A DNA stretch of 37,452 nucleotides, taken from NCBI GenBank assembly GCA_026391255.1, contig JAPLDU010000076.1, forward strand, positions 1-37,452, given 5' to 3'. A model generated the notes under the pieces. It saw only the letters and a program-made list of their open reading frames with translations, had not been told where the DNA came from and searched no databases. A program made the position numbers and the translations under genes. Below, one piece after another: positions 30,367 through 36,829 of the stretch (positions within the stretch are counted from its first letter, which is position 1; each line of letters begins with the position of its first letter). Source of the stretch: Bacteroidia bacterium (GTDB lineage Bacteria; Bacteroidota; Bacteroidia; Bacteroidales; JAPLDU01).

Positions 30367-31202
30367 TTCACATAAAATATGGTTTCAATATTAGTTCCTT
30401 TATTTACAATGCTTTCAATATTCAGTTTATCCGCATTTTTTTTAATGTTCGGAAGTCCCATTCCTGCCCCGAAACCCAATGCGCGCTGTTCTTCAGTAGC
30501 AGTTGAATATCCTTCCTGCATGGCCAGTTCTATGTTTTCGATTCCTTTTCCCTTATCACTGATCTGTATATTAATTTCTTTGTCGCTTGCAACAAGAGTC
30601 ACAACGGCTCTTTCAGCATGCATCACCACATTCATCTCAGCTTCGTAGGTTGATATGGCGACTCTTCTGATCAGCAGTGGATCGTAACCGATTGATTTCA
30701 GAATGGTTTTTACCTGGGTGGAGACCAAACCTGCGGTGGCAAAATCTCTTCCGTCAATACTGAAGGAATAGGAGGTTGCGTTATCAACTTTACCGGTATG
30801 TCCGGTCACTTCTTTTGCAATATGAATTTCACCTTCAACATTTGCAATTTCCACGCAAGCTTCGTACATATCGGCATCGGTTGAAAGGATGATCATTCCT
30901 TTTTCCCTGGCAAAGCTTGTGACATCTTCATCCGGTATTTTATTTCTGATAAAAATGATTCCTTTGAATTCGGCCATGTATGCTGAAATAGCTGCCTGCA
31001 CATTATTAAGACCTGTGATCAGCATCTCCCCGGATTTTCCATATGCCAGCACGTCGCTCATCAGGTCAGAAGCAAAAATACCGGTCACATAGATCCCTGC
31101 AATATTATTCCCGACAATCACTGTTGCATTCAATGACTGTCTGATTTTTTCGATTTCAATGATCCGTTTCCGGTCTTCCGGTTTTACCTGGAGATCCATC
31201 AC
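30363..31202 (-). CDS. DRTGG-like plus RsbW-type HATPase protein (anti-sigma/serine kinase-like)
   Basis: 279 residues. Residues 25-130 form a DRTGG-like domain (GIYVTGIFASDLMSDVLAYG, then IIFIRNKIPDEDV). Residues 150-279 form a GHKL ATPase of the RsbW/SpoIIAB class: N-box EAEMNVVMHAE, G1 DKGKGIEN, G2 GFGAGMGLPNIKK. No phospho-acceptor His or dimerisation domain is seen, so it is not a classical histidine kinase. It overlaps the DRTGG gene upstream and the hydrogenase-like gene downstream by 4 bp each, so the three are translationally coupled and probably form one complex. A likely substrate is the STAS protein encoded at 19429-19737. Confidence 0.86.
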   Translation of the reverse strand: MMDLQVKPEDRKRIIEIEKIRQSLNATVIVGNNIAGIYVTGIFASDLMSDVLAYGKSGEMLITGLNNVQAAISAYMAEFKGIIFIRNKIPDEDVTSFAREKGMIILSTDADMYEACVEIANVEGEIHIAKEVTGHTGKVDNATSYSFSIDGRDFATAGLVSTQVKTILKSIGYDPLLIRRVAISTYEAEMNVVMHAERAVVTLVASDKEINIQISDKGKGIENIELAMQEGYSTATEEQRALGFGAGMGLPNIKKNADKLNIESIVNKGTNIETIFYVK

Positions 31203-31528
31203 TTCAGACCGGCATCAATAAACATGGATGCTAAAGCAAATGAAGGTAAAGGACTGCTTAAAATAATCACATGAAAACGGTTGGCCAGTTCAATGGTGTC
31301 ATCGGGAACTTTTTTCCCGTTTATCACCACCACTGCTGAGATATCAATCAGGTTGGCAGCAGAAACAATATTTTTATGTGTCTGAACGGTGAGCCATATA
31401 TTTCCTGCCCTTGCGCTGCTCATTACGTCAGAAAGCATGTCGGAAATAAATACACCGGTTACCTCTTTTTCTTCAATATTTGTGAGAGGTGTGAGTGAAG
31501 TTTTTTTGATAATTTCCTGAAGAGTCAT
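31199..31528 (-). CDS. Stand-alone DRTGG-like domain protein
   Basis: A 109-residue protein that resembles the N-terminal domain of the next gene product: VTGVFISDMLSDVMSSARAG here against VTGIFASDLMSDVLAYGKSG there, then VVVINGKKVPDDT against IIFIRNKIPDEDV. The pair therefore looks like a domain duplication. DRTGG-like domains occur beside CBS domains, phosphotransacetylases and hydrogenase-associated regulators; the ligand is not established. It is the first gene of the three-gene overlapping sensor operon. No -7 motif is visible in the 70 bp upstream. Confidence 0.8.
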   Translation of the reverse strand: MTLQEIIKKTSLTPLTNIEEKEVTGVFISDMLSDVMSSARAGNIWLTVQTHKNIVSAANLIDISAVVVINGKKVPDDTIELANRFHVIILSSPLPSFALASMFIDAGLK

Positions 31529-31818
31529 AGTGAAATTTTTTAAGTTATTAGTAAATGTCTTGATATTTTCAAAAGTTCAAATTATTGATAAATTCAATTT
31601 TTACCTACCCCTGCCCCCTCCCTGCGAGCAAGGAGGGGAATTGATCACTGCATATTTTGTGCATATAACATAGCGATAAATACCCTCCCTGCCAGCAGGG
31701 AGGGGACAAAGGGGAGGGTATGAAAAACAATTAATTTAATAATAATTAAGCATATAAGATAATTCATTTAGCTTTATAATAATATTCAAAACAGTTTATT
31801 AATGATGAACAGAAATTA
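31529..31818. other. 290-bp intergenic region with the G-rich palindromic repeat
   Basis: The repeat copy occupies about 31609-31729. The remainder is AT-rich without gene signals. Confidence 0.65.
31609..31729. repeat. G-rich palindromic intergenic repeat, copy 2
   Basis: Two inverted arms, CCCTCCCTGCGAGCAAGGAG and CCCTCCCTGCCAGCAGGGAG, flank a spacer with CATAACATAGCG-type sequence. The same arms and spacer occur near 34.7 kb and, inverted, at the window start. Confidence 0.8.
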
Positions 31819-32358
31819 TTATTGATCAGGCGCTGCTAACTCAAGCATACCAATATCTTTGATTACCTCACCATAACAGTCGGCAATATCGTCAATCAGT
31901 TCGTGGGACACGAATTTTACATGCGAAACAGTAGATTTTCTTCTCTGGTTAAAGTAATCCTCAAGATACAGTATTTTCTTATCACTTAGCTTTTTCTTTT
32001 TATACACCGGGAGGAACCCAAAAGCAACATAGAGCCAGGTACGTTCATTTTCAAGCTGTTTCATTATTTTTCCAAGCTTGCATTCCTCGCTGCATCCGGT
32101 GCAAAGCATGATCCCGCATAACTCGGTGTATTCAACGAGAAGGTCACAGTTGTGGCATTTAAGATCGAAACGTATGGATTGCGCACTTTCCATTACATTC
32201 CAGAAATGATCGCCTTCGCGGTACTCTTCGAGAGGAGGTCGCTGCTCATTTGAGAAATAAGTGGAAATTATTTTGCAATGGGCACATTTTTCAGTAATAA
32301 TAAATCCGGGCTGAACATTGGTCATTTCCCACTGATGTAGACATTTACCTTCCTGCAT
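31819..32358 (-). CDS. Cys-rich putative zinc-ribbon protein, unknown function
   Basis: 179 residues from the preferred ATG at 32358; the frame is open 13 codons further, but AAAGAAAAAACT precedes this ATG and the extension is unlike a protein start. The N-terminal half carries Cys pairs typical of metal-binding ribbons: CLHQW and CAHCK (about 6 and 25-28), CHNCD, then CGIMLCTGCSEEC. The C-terminal half is helical and charged (LEDYFNQRRKSTVSHVKFV; ELIDDIADCYGEVI). I do not recognise the family. It precedes the DRTGG/HATPase/hydrogenase-like operon on the same strand, 290 bp away with a repeat between, so a link to that sensor set is possible but unproven. Confidence 0.65.
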   Translation of the reverse strand: MQEGKCLHQWEMTNVQPGFIITEKCAHCKIISTYFSNEQRPPLEEYREGDHFWNVMESAQSIRFDLKCHNCDLLVEYTELCGIMLCTGCSEECKLGKIMKQLENERTWLYVAFGFLPVYKKKKLSDKKILYLEDYFNQRRKSTVSHVKFVSHELIDDIADCYGEVIKDIGMLELAAPDQ

Positions 32359-32817
32359 AGTTTTTTCTTTCTTTGAAATTAACGATGTTATGTACAAATC
32401 ATGTCTTTCAAATTCACTGTAAAAATAATTATGAAAAGAAAAAAAACAAGGATTTAATTTTTTTTTCAGTTATTTTTCTTTATTATAAATTACCTGGCAC
32501 TGCTCAGGTTGTTTAGGCTGCAGATTTTCAGACGTTTAGGGAAAAGAGACAGAGAGACAAGGCGACTGAGCGAACGAAGCGACAAGGCGACTAGGCGAAC
32601 GAAGCGACAAGGCGACAAGGCGAACTAAGCGACAAGGCGACAAGGCGAACTAAGCGACTGAACGAAGGAATAGGACGAACGAAGCGACCGAGGGACGAAG
32701 CGACAGGGCGACGAAGTGACGAAGTTTTATTCCTGATTCCTGATTCTTGATACCTGATACCTGATACTCATAACTCATAACTCATAACTCATAACTCATA
32801 ATTCATAACTCATAACT
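32359..32817. other. 459-bp repeat-filled intergenic region
   Basis: Poly-A/T-rich near 32.43-32.48 kb, then the GCGACAAG octamer array and a long heptamer array. No gene or promoter motif is supported. Confidence 0.7.
32541..32727. repeat. GCGACAAG-type octamer array
   Basis: About 22 degenerate units, mostly 8 bp (GCGACAAG, GCGACTGA, GCGACCGA) with interspersed 9-bp units (GCGAACGAA, GCGAACTAA). The plus strand is almost free of T over about 180 bp, giving strong strand asymmetry. No spacers, so it is not a CRISPR. Confidence 0.9.
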
Positions 32818-32819
32818 CT
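32729..32819. repeat. Longest heptamer array, overlapping the ydeI-like stop codon
   Basis: Thirteen contiguous 7-bp units pass from ATTCCTG through ATACCTG to TAACTCA. The array overlaps the stop triplet of the adjacent gene (32818-32820). Confidence 0.92.
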
Positions 32820-33384
32820 ATTTCAAACCCAGCCTCTCGTTTTTTATGAGCATCTGAATGGCTTCCGTGAGCCGTTTCATTTTTGTTTCCTCTTTCTTTG
32901 CTTCCATGATCCACATGATGAACTGCTTTTGATGAGATGGCGGCAGGTTGCTGAAATTTTTCCATGCCTCTTTATTTGATGAAAGTATTTTTTCTATTTC
33001 CGGGGATAATTGTGTGATCCTCTGTTTAACCGAATAGTTGTTGTTCAAAATCGACGGATCAACGGTAGTCAAGCCGGCATCGGTCATTTTCCCCTGGCTG
33101 ATGAGCATATGAACTCGTTTAATATTCGATTCCGACCAGGCGCTGCCTGCCTTCCGGGGTGTGAATTTCTGCATGTATTTTTCATCATCCATTTTTCTCA
33201 CGATGCTGTCGATCCATCCGAAACAGATTGCTTCCTCCACCGCATCATCATAAGATAAAAGCCTTTTGCCGGTGTGCTTTTTAAAAAAGACAAGCCATAC
33301 TTCCTTTACCGAAGCATGGTTTGCTTCAAGCCATTGCCTCCATTCAGCACGGTTACGGGCACAAACTGTCACCTGATCATTCAT
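32818..33384 (-). CDS. YdeI/OmdA family protein
   Basis: A 188-residue cytosolic protein with the YdeI-type features EVWLVFFKKHTGK (about 28-40), SYDDAVEEAICFGWIDS (about 44-60) and YMQKFTPRKAGSAWSESNI (about 70-88), followed by a C-terminal helical part with FMWIMEAKKEETKMKRL-like character. The family is linked to bacteriocin or peptide protection in some annotations, but the biochemical function is not known. It has its own predicted promoter: TAACTTTG (33412-33419, minus strand) with a TTG 22 bp further upstream. It is monocistronic, and its 3' end is bounded by the longest heptamer array. Confidence 0.87.
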   Translation of the reverse strand: MNDQVTVCARNRAEWRQWLEANHASVKEVWLVFFKKHTGKRLLSYDDAVEEAICFGWIDSIVRKMDDEKYMQKFTPRKAGSAWSESNIKRVHMLISQGKMTDAGLTTVDPSILNNNYSVKQRITQLSPEIEKILSSNKEAWKNFSNLPPSHQKQFIMWIMEAKKEETKMKRLTEAIQMLIKNERLGLK

Positions 33385-33411
33385 GTTAAATATGATTTTT
33401 TATTAGCCGGG

Positions 33412-33444
33412 CAAAGTTACCTAATCTGGCCGAGCCAGAACCAA
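33412..33444 (-). promoter_or_regulatory. Promoter of the ydeI-like gene (TTG-N22-TAACTTTG)
   Basis: The -7 element is TAACTTTG (33412-33419 on the minus strand) and the TTG is at 33442-33444. The leader to the ATG at 33384 is about 20-25 nt. The -7 string is identical to that of ffh. Confidence 0.55.
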
Positions 33445-33717
33445 TCATGAAATCACAAATCTCAATATACAAATAACAAATAAAATTCAATCAACAAAAT
33501 GACAAATTCAAAATAGTTTGTTTCGTATTTGAAATTTTTATATTGTTAATTATTTGTTTTTTGTAATTTGTTTTTTGTAATTTTTTACCAAAACCTGTCA
33601 AGATTCCAGAAATTAGCTATTAATACTGTCAAAAGCCTGATATATTTATTCATATCGTACTGATTATATATGTTATAGAACAATTTGCCTTTATTAATAA
33701 TTTGTATTGATTTTCGT

Positions 33718-33725
33718 TACATTTG
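33718..33725 (+). promoter_or_regulatory. -7 element (TACATTTG) of the crotonase gene
   Basis: It matches TAnnTTTG, 25 nt before the ATG at 33751. No -33 TTG at the usual spacing. Confidence 0.5.
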
Positions 33726-33750
33726 CCAATAGAAATAATAATTTATTGAT

Positions 33751-34515
33751 ATGGAATATAAGATACTGAAATCAGAAACAACCAATGGTGTATGCCTGTT
33801 GACAATCAGTCGTCCAGCGGCTATGAACGCCCTCAATTCTGCTTTTTTCACGGAATTCGACCATTTTCTTGATAACCTGTCAAAGAATGTAAAAGTACTG
33901 GTGATTACCGGAGAAGGAAAAGCCTTTGTTGCCGGGGCTGATATTTCCGAGATGGCGGAAATGGACCAGGATGAAGCCTATAGCTTCTCCAAAACAGGCC
34001 AGGATGCTTTAGACAGGCTTGAGAATCTTGGTATACCTGTAATTGCTGCTGTGAATGGTTATGCACTTGGAAGTGGGTGTGAACTTTCCATGGCTGCCGA
34101 TTTCAGGATTGCCAGTAAGTTGGCAAAATTCGGCCAGCCTGAACTTAATTTAGGCCTTATTCCCGGGCATGCAGGCACACAGCGCTTAACAAGACTGATA
34201 GGTACCGGCAATGCCCTTTACCTGATACTCACCTGTGAGACCATTAATGCAGAAGAAGCATACAGGATTGGATTGGTACAAAAGCTTACCGAGCCTGAAA
34301 ACCTCTTGTCCGAAGCCATGGCCATCGCCGGCAAAATTGCTGCAAATGGATCTCAGGCAGCACTCAAAGCCAAAAGGACCATACGTTCAGGTACAGAAAT
34401 GAGTTTCTACTTAGCCTGCGAATCGGAAGCCAAAGAATTTGCCGACCTCTTCAACCAGCCGGCTACCAAAGAAGGCATGAAGGCCTTCCTCGGGAAAAGA
34501 AAACCGGAGTGGTAG
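33751..34515 (+). CDS. Enoyl-CoA hydratase / crotonase family protein
   Basis: 254 residues, the normal size. The oxyanion-hole and CoA-binding segments are present: GKAFVAGADISEMAEM (about 53-68), NGYALGSGCELSMAADFRIA (about 100-119), then FGQPELNLGLIPGHAGTQRL with the conserved PE Glu. The position of the second catalytic Glu of rat mitochondrial hydratase falls in ALYLILTC, where Tyr is found; clostridial crotonases also vary there. It probably hydrates crotonyl-CoA or another short enoyl-CoA, the step before a hydroxyacyl-CoA dehydrogenase. It is monocistronic; its stop codon overlaps a heptamer array. Confidence 0.9.
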   Translation: MEYKILKSETTNGVCLLTISRPAAMNALNSAFFTEFDHFLDNLSKNVKVLVITGEGKAFVAGADISEMAEMDQDEAYSFSKTGQDALDRLENLGIPVIAAVNGYALGSGCELSMAADFRIASKLAKFGQPELNLGLIPGHAGTQRLTRLIGTGNALYLILTCETINAEEAYRIGLVQKLTEPENLLSEAMAIAGKIAANGSQAALKAKRTIRSGTEMSFYLACESEAKEFADLFNQPATKEGMKAFLGKRKPEW

Positions 34516-34609
34516 AGTTATGAGTGATGAGTGATGAGTTATGAGTGATGAGTATCAGGAATCAGGACATGAGGAATTTGAAAATTTGAGGATTTGAAAA
34601 TTTGAAAAT
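34515..34609. repeat. Heptamer-to-octamer array starting in the crotonase stop codon
   Basis: Nine 7-bp units (GAGTTAT, GAGTGAT, then GAGTATC, AGGAATC, AGGACAT, GAGGAAT) run without a break into four 8-bp units of the TTGAAAAT type. The first G is the last base of the TAG stop. Confidence 0.92.
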
Positions 34610-34987
34610 GTAGGTATGTTATTTATTTATAATAACTTAGAAGCTGTTTTTAAATTTATAATTGTCTCAAAATTTTACCATATTTTGCTTTTTACCCACC
34701 CCTAACCCCTCCCTTCGTGGTTCCTGAGCGAAGTCGAAGGAAGCAAGGAGGGGAACTGGGTTCTGCCAATTTAGTACATATATCATAGCGGACAATCCCC
34801 TCCCTGCCAGCAGGGAGGGGACGAAGGGGACGGTACATAATTAAAATTATACGTTAATAATCTAAATTTTAAAAAAATCAAAACAGGTTCTCATAATTCA
34901 TAAAGGTCTTCAACCTACAGTCTAAATGCATACAGTCTGAAAGCCTGAAGAATAAAAAATTTGAATAAATATTTAAAACGATTTATT
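34610..34987. other. Repeat-bearing intergenic region before the second SBBP gene
   Basis: Holds the third G-rich palindromic repeat and AT-rich sequence. No coding potential or clear promoter motif was found. Confidence 0.65.
34695..34840. repeat. G-rich palindromic intergenic repeat, copy 3 (with insert)
   Basis: Same arms and CATATATCATAGCG spacer as copy 2. The first arm is broken by about 27 bp (TTCCTGAGCGAAGTCGAAGG) that resembles the CTTCGACTCCGCTCAG hairpin near 28.55 kb, as if one repeat had inserted into another. Confidence 0.8.
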
Positions 34988-36652
34988 ATGAAAAAATTAG
35001 TTTTTCTTTTCGTATTAGTCAGCATTTTAATATTTTTCAACAACTTATCAACTGCTCAAACCCCAGACTGGCATTGGGCAAAAAGCGCAGGTGGTTCAAT
35101 TAATGATGGTGCGTCTTCTGTTGCCGTGGATACTTCAGGAAATATTTATGTGGCTGGAAATTTTTCAAGTCCATCCATTTCCTTTGGCGCGACTATTTTG
35201 ACGAATGCATGTGCAGGTTTATTTGGTAATGACATTTTTCTTGTGAAATATGATGCCGGTGGAAATGTGCTCTGGGCAAAAAGCGCAGGCGGTACTGATC
35301 AGGATATTGCAAATTCCTTAGCAGTGGATGCATCAGGGAATATTATTGTGGCAGGATGGTTTCAAAGTTCCACTATCATCTTTGGCACTGATACTTTAAC
35401 AAATGAAGGTCAGAAAGATATTTTTCTTGCGAAATACAGCACCAATGGAAATATACTCTGGGCGAGAACTGCAGGCGGAACGGGAGCGGATGAAGCGTCA
35501 TCCGTTGCAACAGATGCTTCAGGGAATATTATTGTGGCAGGATGGTTTCAAAGCCCCTCCATCATTTTTGGCGCCGATACTTTGACGAATATGGGTGTGG
35601 AAGATATTATTCTTGCGAAATATGATACCAATGGAATTATTCTTTGGGTAAAAAGAGCAGGCGGAACTGGCTTTGATGAGGCAGCTTCTGTTACGTCAGA
35701 TGCTGTGGGGAATATTTATGTTGCAGGAGATTTTTTGGGCACAAATGTCATTTTTGGCACTGATACTATTATGAATGATTGTGCGGAAAATATTTTTCTT
35801 GCAAAATATGATGACAATGGGAATGTACTCTGGGTCAAAAACGCATGTGTGACAGGAAATGAAAAGGCAACTTCTGTTGCAGTGGATGTTTCAGGGAATA
35901 TTTATTTGGCAGGAAATTTTTTGTGTCCAACCATCGCTTTTGGCTCAGTAATATTGACGAATCCGGGTGGTGATAATATTTTTATTGTGAAGTACGATTT
36001 AAATGGGAATGTAATCTGGGCAAATAACGCATACGGATTTATTAGTGGTGTGGCTTCTTCAGTTGCTGCGGATGCTTCAGGAAATTCATTTTTGACAGGT
36101 AATTTTAATAGCTCCACTATCGCATTTGGATCCGATACTCTGACGAATGAAGGTCATCATAATATTTTCCTTACAAAATATGATGCCAACGGGAATGATC
36201 TTTGGGCAAAAAGTGCCGGGGGAACATCTGATGATTTTGCATTTTCTGTTGCTGCGGATGCTTCAGGAAATGCTATAATGGTAGGATCGTTTTCCAGCCC
36301 CACTATCACTTTTGGCTCAATTTCTTTAACAAATATTTTAACAAACCCTGATAGCTTAGGTACCAGGTCAGATATGTTTATTGCCAATCTTGGGACCAGT
36401 AATGGGATTATGGAGTTTGGCAATTTATTAGACATTTCGGTTTATCCAAATCCTGCCAAAGAAAACATCGAAATAAAAGCCCCATCGCAGGTGGTCATCA
36501 GAATTTTCAATATCCAGGGGCAAATGATCAAAGCAATACATAATGATATCATAAAGATTTCCGTTAATGTATCAGACTTACCCGGTGGGGTGTATATCAT
36601 TAAAGTGTTGACAGACAAAGGGGTTGCGGTGAGGAAGTTTATCAAAGAATAG
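34988..36652 (+). CDS. T9SS-sorted SBBP-repeat beta-propeller protein, copy 2
   Basis: 554 residues from ATG 34988; a TTG nine codons earlier is rejected because the ATG gives a clean signal peptide (MKKLVFLFVLVSILIFFNNL, then STAQ). It has seven repeats with LWAKSAGG-, ASGNIxVAGxF- and DIFLxKYDxNGN-type strands, then the type A sorting domain (ISVYPNPAKENIE, IRIFNIQGQMIK, GVYIIKVLTDKGVAVRKFI). Repeats 2, 3 and 7 are well kept; 5 and 6 are more degenerate. It is on the opposite strand and 8 kb from copy 1. Predicted cell-surface protein with unknown ligand. Confidence 0.88.
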   Translation: MKKLVFLFVLVSILIFFNNLSTAQTPDWHWAKSAGGSINDGASSVAVDTSGNIYVAGNFSSPSISFGATILTNACAGLFGNDIFLVKYDAGGNVLWAKSAGGTDQDIANSLAVDASGNIIVAGWFQSSTIIFGTDTLTNEGQKDIFLAKYSTNGNILWARTAGGTGADEASSVATDASGNIIVAGWFQSPSIIFGADTLTNMGVEDIILAKYDTNGIILWVKRAGGTGFDEAASVTSDAVGNIYVAGDFLGTNVIFGTDTIMNDCAENIFLAKYDDNGNVLWVKNACVTGNEKATSVAVDVSGNIYLAGNFLCPTIAFGSVILTNPGGDNIFIVKYDLNGNVIWANNAYGFISGVASSVAADASGNSFLTGNFNSSTIAFGSDTLTNEGHHNIFLTKYDANGNDLWAKSAGGTSDDFAFSVAADASGNAIMVGSFSSPTITFGSISLTNILTNPDSLGTRSDMFIANLGTSNGIMEFGNLLDISVYPNPAKENIEIKAPSQVVIRIFNIQGQMIKAIHNDIIKISVNVSDLPGGVYIIKVLTDKGVAVRKFIKE

Positions 36653-36685
36653 GCATTAGGCAATAGGCATTAGGCAATAGGTAAA
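36651..36685. repeat. Heptamer array starting in the SBBP copy 2 stop codon
   Basis: Five units (AGGCATT, AGGCAAT alternating, then AGGTAAA) begin at the second base of the TAG stop. Confidence 0.9.
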
Positions 36686-36760
36686 AGCAAGTGACATAAC
36701 TTTATGATTTAAACAGAATTTTATTTTCCTGAATAACTGATAGACAAAACATAAAGAACT

Positions 36761-36788
36761 ATTGCCTAATGCCTAGTGCCTAGTGCCT
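36761..36788. repeat. Inverse-complement heptamer array
   Basis: Four units (ATTGCCT, AATGCCT, AGTGCCT twice) are the reverse complement type of the array at 36651-36685, 75 bp away, so the two could pair. Confidence 0.85.
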
Positions 36789-36829
36789 TTTCATGAATAA
36801 CCTATTTCATAAATTATAAACATAACAAT

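Larger units (their letters stand above)
33385..33750. other. 366-bp divergent intergenic region between ydeI-like and crotonase genes
   Basis: Very AT-rich, with CAAATAA/TTTGTAATTT-type degenerate repeats around 33.46-33.59 kb. It contains outward-facing -7 elements for both genes. No gene is supported. Confidence 0.7.

Noticed and set aside
30363-31202. Classical sensor histidine kinase
   Set aside because: It has the ATPase N, G1 and G2 boxes of RsbW-type proteins but no H-box or dimerisation helices, and no response regulator is nearby.
32541-32819. A CRISPR array
   Set aside because: Units are 7-9 bp, contiguous and degenerate, with no unique spacers and no cas genes nearby.
34961-34987. 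TTG start for the second SBBP protein
   Set aside because: The ATG at 34988 begins the signal peptide directly and gives the same length as the paralogue.
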